DNA of 16,574 bases from JBOGJG01 sp050747825. GTDB taxonomy: Bacteria > Acidobacteriota > UBA6911 > RPQK01 > JBOGJG01. How positions within the stretch are numbered: the stretch's first letter is position 1; the number at the start of each line of letters is the position of its first letter. Of the stretch, positions 13,435 through 16,574 are shown piece by piece. The DNA lies in contig JBOGJG010000446.1 in NCBI GenBank assembly GCA_050747825.1, forward strand, positions 1 to 16,574. The letters are read 5' to 3'. A program made the position numbers and the translations under genes. Under the pieces are notes generated by a model. The model saw nothing but the letters and a program-made list of their open reading frames with translations, made no database searches and was not told the origin of the DNA.

Positions 13435-14418
13435 TCACTGCGCGGCCATCGTTACCGTCTCTCCCGACCAGCGCTCGTATTCGGCAACCACGTCATCCCG
13501 CCCCGCCCAGGGCTTGTAGACAGCGCGGGCCTTGTATCCGTAAGTTCGGCCGATCACTGGATCGAAGATAATCCATTGCCAGTCCCAGGCGGGATTGGTG
13601 GTCCCGTCCTCGTTTCGGCCTCCGCCGGTGGGGGACATGGCAAATCGCAGACCCTCCGTGCGCTCGAACATCAGGAGATAGACCAGCTCGCCGAAATGAG
13701 CGTAATAAAAGGGATAAGCGTAATACTGATCGGCAAGGCTGGTGTACAGCGTCGGCTCATGCCCATCGCCGAAAGTGGGCTGGCGGGCCTCGGAGAGCGG
13801 TGGCAGCGTGCTGCGGTCATCGTGCTGGCCGCTGGCGTGTTGGATCCACCGCAGGCGGTTCTCGCTTTTGCCTCGACCGATGGTATAGATGGCCAGGTTC
13901 TCCGGTGCATTGATGTAGCTCGCCCAAAAAAGACCAATATACCCGCGCGGATACGTGTCGGCCCGGGGTATGCACTCGAACGTCAGGTCAATGAAGTGGG
14001 GCGGCGTCAGGGTGAATGTGGTCCGGCTTTCCAATTGATGGTACGGAGTGGGCGGCTGGTGCAAGGCAATGCTCAAGTCGGAGATCCGAGAGAGAAGCAT
14101 GGGCGCGTAACGGGGCTCAAAGAACTCCTCGGGCGCCGTTGGTCTTCGCTCGCCGTCAAAGATGTGTTCGAGATTCAAACCCGCGACCCGCGGGACGAAC
14201 AGGCTCCGCGGTTCCAGGCGGTGACGCAGCACGGCGACTCCGTTGTATCCGGCCCGATGATCGCCGAACGCCTCGTTATCCGCGATAATGACGTCCAGGT
14301 CTCCGGCTTCCAGCCGAACTTGGTGCTCCGGGTCGAGAGGGAATCGGGAAGTCTCCGGCTGCGCAAAGCCCAACATTAAAAGGCTCGAAATGTGTACCGT
14401 TCTGCTTTTCCCTTTCAT
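13435..14418 (-). CDS. Conserved secreted hypothetical protein
   Basis: From ATG 14418 the protein reads MKGKSRTVHISSLLMLGFAQ, a probable signal peptide, followed by 'PLDPEHQVRLEAGDLDVIIA' and a long aromatic-rich body, about 327 residues. Upstream in-frame codons to 14508 lie in MITE copy B, so the longer start is not credible. Distinct stretches are 'YPRGYIGLFWASYINAPENL', 'IYTIGRGKSENRLRWIQHAS', 'YYAYPFYYAHFGELVYLLMF', 'GLRFAMSPTGGG' and 'PAWDWQWIIFDPVIGRTYGY'. The pattern resembles uncharacterised secreted proteins in planctomycetes, verrucomicrobia and acidobacteria that I cannot name. The abundance of Trp and Tyr suggests a carbohydrate-contacting beta-fold, but this is inference. The frame is intact to TGA 13437-13435. 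Confidence 0.75.
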   Translation of the reverse strand: MKGKSRTVHISSLLMLGFAQPETSRFPLDPEHQVRLEAGDLDVIIADNEAFGDHRAGYNGVAVLRHRLEPRSLFVPRVAGLNLEHIFDGERRPTAPEEFFEPRYAPMLLSRISDLSIALHQPPTPYHQLESRTTFTLTPPHFIDLTFECIPRADTYPRGYIGLFWASYINAPENLAIYTIGRGKSENRLRWIQHASGQHDDRSTLPPLSEARQPTFGDGHEPTLYTSLADQYYAYPFYYAHFGELVYLLMFERTEGLRFAMSPTGGGRNEDGTTNPAWDWQWIIFDPVIGRTYGYKARAVYKPWAGRDDVVAEYERWSGETVTMAAQ

Positions 14419-14434
14419 CCGTTCATCATTCCAG

Positions 14435-14610
14435 CCCGCATTTCTCACACTCTGTCGTCGCGAGGCGGTGGAGATGGCCGTGGACACAAGGCGCGCGACC
14501 GAGGACACCGCAGGCCTACTGTATGGTACGTCGAGGAGGCCCGACCGAGCGCAACGCAGTAGACACGACCCGATCCGCCACCGCTGTAGTCAGAGTGTGA
14601 CAAATGCGGG
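14435..14610. mobile_element. 176-bp MITE-like element, copy B, with 17-bp terminal inverted repeats
   Basis: The left end CCCGCATTTCTCACACT (14435-14451) and right end AGTGTGACAAATGCGGG (14594-14610) are inverted repeats with 16 of 17 positions matching. The first 130 bases match copy A (12406-12535). There is no transposase inside, so it would need to be mobilised in trans. No clear target duplication is seen. On the minus strand it carries a long open frame that can extend adjacent genes. It sits 16 bases upstream of the start of the 13435-14418 gene and may affect its expression. Confidence 0.78.
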
Positions 14611-14830
14611 TTAGTGTCAAACTCGAACCGCCAAGAATGCCAAGGATGACATGACTGGCGGATCGAGTCAGTCCATGGCACCGAACTGAGGGAAGTCGCT
14701 TCCTGCTTCAGGTCAGCCCCGCCCCCGGCTGTGGGCCGGGTCATTCAGGTAGAAACTTCTGGGCGGCTCACGGGCCAGACAAATTTTTTATCATTTTGTC
14801 ACAAGTACTTACAGATCAGATCGGTGCGTG

Positions 14831-15262
14831 TCACCGATTGACACACCAGCCTTGACCGAGGAGGGAAACGGAGGCGCAGGCTGGACCGCCGTCTTTGGCG
14901 GTGCCTGCGATGCAGCCTTCAAGAAGGGACCCAGGTGCCTGTTCGAGCCGGCGGATGAGTTGCGGGGTGATGCCGGTGAGCGGGACTTTGGCGCGGCGGC
15001 TCCAGCATGATGCCGCATCGCCAGCGTAGGTGCCGGAATTGACGTAGACGAATCGAGACGCAGGCGTGCCCTGGGCGAACGGGCCAAGAAGAGTGAGAGA
15101 TGTGCCGGTGGAGCAAACGCGAACCGTGAAGTCGAAGGAGAGCGACGTGCCCGATGAGCGGGTCGGCTGATAGAGCTGGGAGCGACCCCGTTGAAGCGCG
15201 AAGACTACATCGGTCGGAGGATTGACGACGGTCAGGCGAAGCGGGACTTCTTTGTCTTTCAC
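14831..15262 (-). CDS. DUF5990 family protein
   Basis: This 143-residue protein starts at a GTG (15262, GAGG just upstream) as MKDKEVPLRLTVVNPPTDVV. It contains 'FALQRGRSQLYQPTRSSGTS', 'LSFDFTVRVC', 'LLGPFAQGTPASRFVYVNSG' and 'CWSRRAKVPLTGITPQLIRR', ending 'GTAKDGGPACASVSLLGQGW'. 'GPFAQG..a.RFvYvNsGt.ag....cWsRRaKvpLtgIt..li' and 'DGGPACAtv.Ll' are the hallmarks of DUF5990, a small family of unknown function common in acidobacteria and often near mobile gene cassettes. Length and frame are complete. A small hairpin TCGGTG/CACCGA overlaps the stop (14821-14837). An attC-like hairpin lies 33 bases upstream of the start. Confidence 0.85.
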   Translation of the reverse strand: MKDKEVPLRLTVVNPPTDVVFALQRGRSQLYQPTRSSGTSLSFDFTVRVCSTGTSLTLLGPFAQGTPASRFVYVNSGTYAGDAASCWSRRAKVPLTGITPQLIRRLEQAPGSLLEGCIAGTAKDGGPACASVSLLGQGWCVNR

Positions 15263-15294
15263 GGAGCCTCAGAAGAGAGGGTGTTGACCGAGTC

Positions 15295-15355
15295 GCCTAA
15301 CGGTTGGCGGATCAGCGGCGGCCGCAGGCAATCCGCGGGAGCCGCTGGTTAGCCC
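15295..15355. other. attC-like imperfect hairpin 1
   Basis: GCCTAAC (15295-15301, fits the RYYYAAC box) faces GTTAG (15348-15352). Inside, CAGCGGC (15313-15319) pairs perfectly with GCCGCTG (15341-15347), leaving a one-sided 11-base bulge. An alternative inner stem is GCGGAT/ATCCGC (15307-15312/15331-15336). The asymmetric stem with CTAAC/GTTAG ends resembles integron attC sites, though the GTTRRRY box is imperfect. It lies between the HicB-like stub and DUF5990. Confidence 0.5.
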
Positions 15356-15434
15356 TTGCTCTGGAGTCTGGGAACTCCTCGAGGTAACCCAGCCACATGT
15401 CATCTTCCTTCCAGTAGACGTGGCGGACGCTCAT
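15312..15434 (-). pseudogene. HicB-like antitoxin N-terminal stub running into attC-like hairpin
   Basis: The ATG at 15434 starts MSVRHVYWKEDDMWLGYLEE, then 'FPDSRA', followed by a non-homologous tail to TGA at 15314-15312. 'W.EdD.WLGYL.EyPDy..QG' is the opening of a HicB-like family of about 65-75 residues; the conserved 'tqGesleeL..nL..l' helix is missing here. Similarity ends at about 15358, where the attC-like hairpin begins, so the stub's last codons are hairpin sequence. There is no strong ribosome binding site. The rest of 15435-15652 has no recognisable gene. Confidence 0.6.
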
Positions 15435-15652
15435 GGAACCACGTTTTCTGCTTTATTGAATACCACAATATCCTTTCCCCGCCAAGGCAGACAGTGTGAT
15501 GAATCGAACGCAAGTGAAGCGCCGTAAGGCGCAGACCCCGGGGATGAGCGGGCGCACGGCCGCAAAGTCCGGTATCCGTCGGCGGGGCTGCGCAGGAGCG
15601 TCGGTTTATCACGAAAGCCGGTCCCGTCAGGTGCATGCCGTTAGAGTCAACC

Positions 15653-15922
15653 CTACGCTGCACGTAGAGGTTCCAGGTCGGCGGCACTTAATAGCGGCAA
15701 GCCGAGACCACTCAACAGCTGATTCAGGGCTGTGAGCGTCACCTTGCCGGGCGCCGTTAACTCGATACCGATCGGCTGGCCGCGTCGGCTGAAATCCACG
15801 ATCATGCCCAGGTCCGCCTTGGAGGTCCGAAACGACTTCTCTCCGGGCTCCCGCGGAAGATAGAGATAGGCGGCGAGTGGCCGCCCGTGGCGGAAAGTCA
15901 CCTCAAGATACGATTCCCTCAT
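15653..15922 (-). CDS. DUF2283-like small protein
   Basis: This 89-residue protein starts at ATG 15922, one base after the stop of the upstream gene, as MRESYLEVTFRHGRPLAAYL, then 'YLPREPGEKSFRTSKADLGM' and 'IVDFSRRGQPIGIELTAPGK', followed by 'VTLTALNQLLSGLGLPLL'. The 'i.vDf...G.piGiEit.p..vtl..ln..L..lGl' pattern resembles DUF2283-type proteins, small beta-hairpin folds commonly coupled to DUF4258-like partners. The tight spacing shows co-translation. The frame is complete. An antitoxin-like role is often proposed for such pairs; here it is inference from gene order. Confidence 0.7.
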   Translation of the reverse strand: MRESYLEVTFRHGRPLAAYLYLPREPGEKSFRTSKADLGMIVDFSRRGQPIGIELTAPGKVTLTALNQLLSGLGLPLLSAADLEPLRAA

Positions 15923-15923
15923 C

Positions 15924-16133
15924 TCAATTCTCCCAAACTGGGAAGGCTGTTACCACCACCAGGAGTCGCAACTCGCCATCCGGTTCGACGATCACCTCCC
16001 AGCGTCTACCCGCGTGACGGGTCTCGATGACCCAGCGTCCCTCGACGACATCCCGCCGGTAGTTCGAAGCCCGATCAAACATAGTCCTCAGGTCCACATC
16101 GTTGAAGCCGCGATCCTCCATCCGCTTCAACAA
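15924..16133 (-). CDS. DUF4258-like small protein, possible toxin partner
   Basis: The 69-residue frame from TTG 16133 reads MLKRMEDRGFNDVDLRTMFD, then 'RASNYRRDVVEGRWVIETRH' and 'AGRRWEVIVEPDGELRLLVV', ending 'VTAFPVWEN'. 'H..kRm.dRgf...dlr.ml..a..yr.....Grw.i.t...gr.WeVivePd...rlLvVVTayPv' resembles DUF4258, a RelE-like small fold. The coding frame continues upstream to 16190 (codons for 'NKRAWPEWWEWELELSPHLL'), matching the conserved N-terminus, but with no ATG; a CTG at 16190 follows a TAG, so the true start may be lost or non-standard. It is followed one base later by the DUF2283-like gene. Confidence 0.7.
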   Translation of the reverse strand: MLKRMEDRGFNDVDLRTMFDRASNYRRDVVEGRWVIETRHAGRRWEVIVEPDGELRLLVVVTAFPVWEN

Positions 16134-16240
16134 GTGAGGGCTGAGTTCCAGCTCCCACTCCCACCACTCCGGCCAAGCCCGTTTGTTCAGCCTCTACTCC
16201 CGTGTTCACAACCCAGTATTCTACCCCGCTGCTCAAGCTT

Positions 16241-16340
16241 CTGGCTAACGCTAAAGCTCACCCGCCCGGGCCGCCGGCAAGAGCTTGAAGCCACGGAAAA
16301 CCCGAATCGCGGCCCCGGTCCGGTGGAGCGTTGGGTTCGG
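16241..16340. other. attC-like imperfect hairpin 2
   Basis: AACGCT (16247-16252), with CTCACC (16257-16262) after four extra bases, faces GGTGGAGCGTT (16322-16332), a stem with extrahelical bases. GTTGGGT (16330-16336) fits the GTTRRRY core, followed by TCGGC. The ~60 bases between are GC-rich and could fold further. It begins about 20 bases after (minus strand) the SRPBCC stop, where a cassette recombination site would be expected. The RYYYAAC box is imperfect. Confidence 0.45.
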
Positions 16341-16361
16341 CGGCTACTCGCGCTGCCATAG

Positions 16362-16574
16362 TTAATCTGGAATCTCAGCCTCGACGAGTTTCGCCAAAAG
16401 GGTCAGCGATTCTTGCCAACCGAGACAGCAAGCCTCGGGTGAAATGACATCCGGGAGCCCTTCTTGCACGATATTCAACATGGTACACCTTACCCGTGAA
16501 TCCGTTTGGCGGAAGCCATTTGGCCATCGCGCCCGCGTCGAGAAACGCCCGATAGACCTTCTCGGGTGCCGCGC
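16362..16574 (-). pseudogene. SRPBCC/AHSA1-like domain protein with internal deletion (runs off window)
   Basis: On the minus strand the right edge reads 'AAPEKVYRAFLDAGAMAKWL' and 'PPNGFTGKVYH', the beginning of an SRPBCC (START-like, Aha1-type) domain. In another frame directly after comes 'MLNIVQEGLPDVISPEACCL', then 'GWQESLTLLAKLVEAEIPD', ending at TAA 16364-16362. This is the C-terminal helix of the same family ('vQEGiPd.i..e.C..GWqeSL..La.LVE'). The ~70-80 residues that form the central sheet are missing between them, and the frame changes. Normal length is about 150. The protein would bind a hydrophobic ligand, but this copy is dead unless the junction is an assembly error. Confidence 0.75.

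Noticed and set aside
13342..14379. A 345-codon plus-strand frame opposite the secreted hypothetical gene
   Set aside because: It is antisense to the minus-strand gene, which has the signal peptide and protein-like aromatic motifs; the plus frame lacks these.
14821..14837. TCGGTG/CACCGA hairpin as a terminator for DUF5990
   Set aside because: The stem is only 6 bp and overlaps the stop codon, with no adjacent T-run.
15496..15735. A 79-codon plus-strand frame
   Set aside because: Basic, low-complexity composition and partly antisense to the DUF2283-like gene; no homology seen.

Overview
The window looks like a decayed accessory or genomic-island segment from a soil-type bacterium, most likely an acidobacterium (Solibacter/Bryobacter-like). 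The taxonomic hints are an ADOP-type permease (acidobacterial duplicated orphan permease) with its PadR regulator, a DUF5990 protein, secreted proteins carrying a 'YIPQVxDG' domain, and many toxin-antitoxin-like pairs. This assignment is inferred from family content, not proven. Composition is patchy: the first ~700 bases are very GC-rich, while 4.1-5.9 kb and 7.3-10 kb are clearly lower.

Layout. 1-1149: the 3' end of a type I restriction-modification hsdM, then a mosaic of three gene stubs (hsdS start, diacylglycerol-kinase-like start, HEPN end). 1159-1998: a frameshifted AbiEii-like nucleotidyltransferase and its small partner, bracketed by 'ATCCGTG' short repeats. 2040-3300: three broken tyrosine recombinases. 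3388-4117: an unknown fragment with a 22-bp palindrome, a stem-loop, an IS21-family end, and the C-terminal stub of an isocitrate/isopropylmalate dehydrogenase. 4183-5845: a 5'-truncated repeat protein and two secreted proteins in an overlapping pair. 6113-6981: an IS21 accessory gene and an istA remnant. 6990-7193: a possible recombinase-associated fragment. 7266-9937 (minus): two genes, a secreted two-domain protein and a 5'-truncated glycoside-hydrolase-like protein. 10057-10439 (minus): hicB with truncated hicA. 10644-12130: an ADOP permease pseudogene facing an intact padR. 12248-12990: PemK and ParE relics joined by a 130-bp repeat, plus an intact addiction-module antitoxin. 13435-14418: a conserved secreted hypothetical protein, then a 176-bp MITE-like element. 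14831-16574 (minus): DUF5990, a HicB-like stub, a DUF4258-like/DUF2283-like pair and an SRPBCC pseudogene, with attC-like hairpins between them.

How it fits together. Little here looks like a working pathway. Most recognisable genes are truncated, frameshifted, or missing an internal block. In the toxin-antitoxin modules the antitoxin side often survives while the toxin side is broken. The likely intact genes are padR, hicB, the addiction-module antitoxin, DUF5990, the DUF2283/DUF4258-like pair and several secreted proteins. Two novel-looking features stand out: a short inverted-repeat element that has fused onto toxin genes, and a cassette-like array with attC-like hairpins near the right end.
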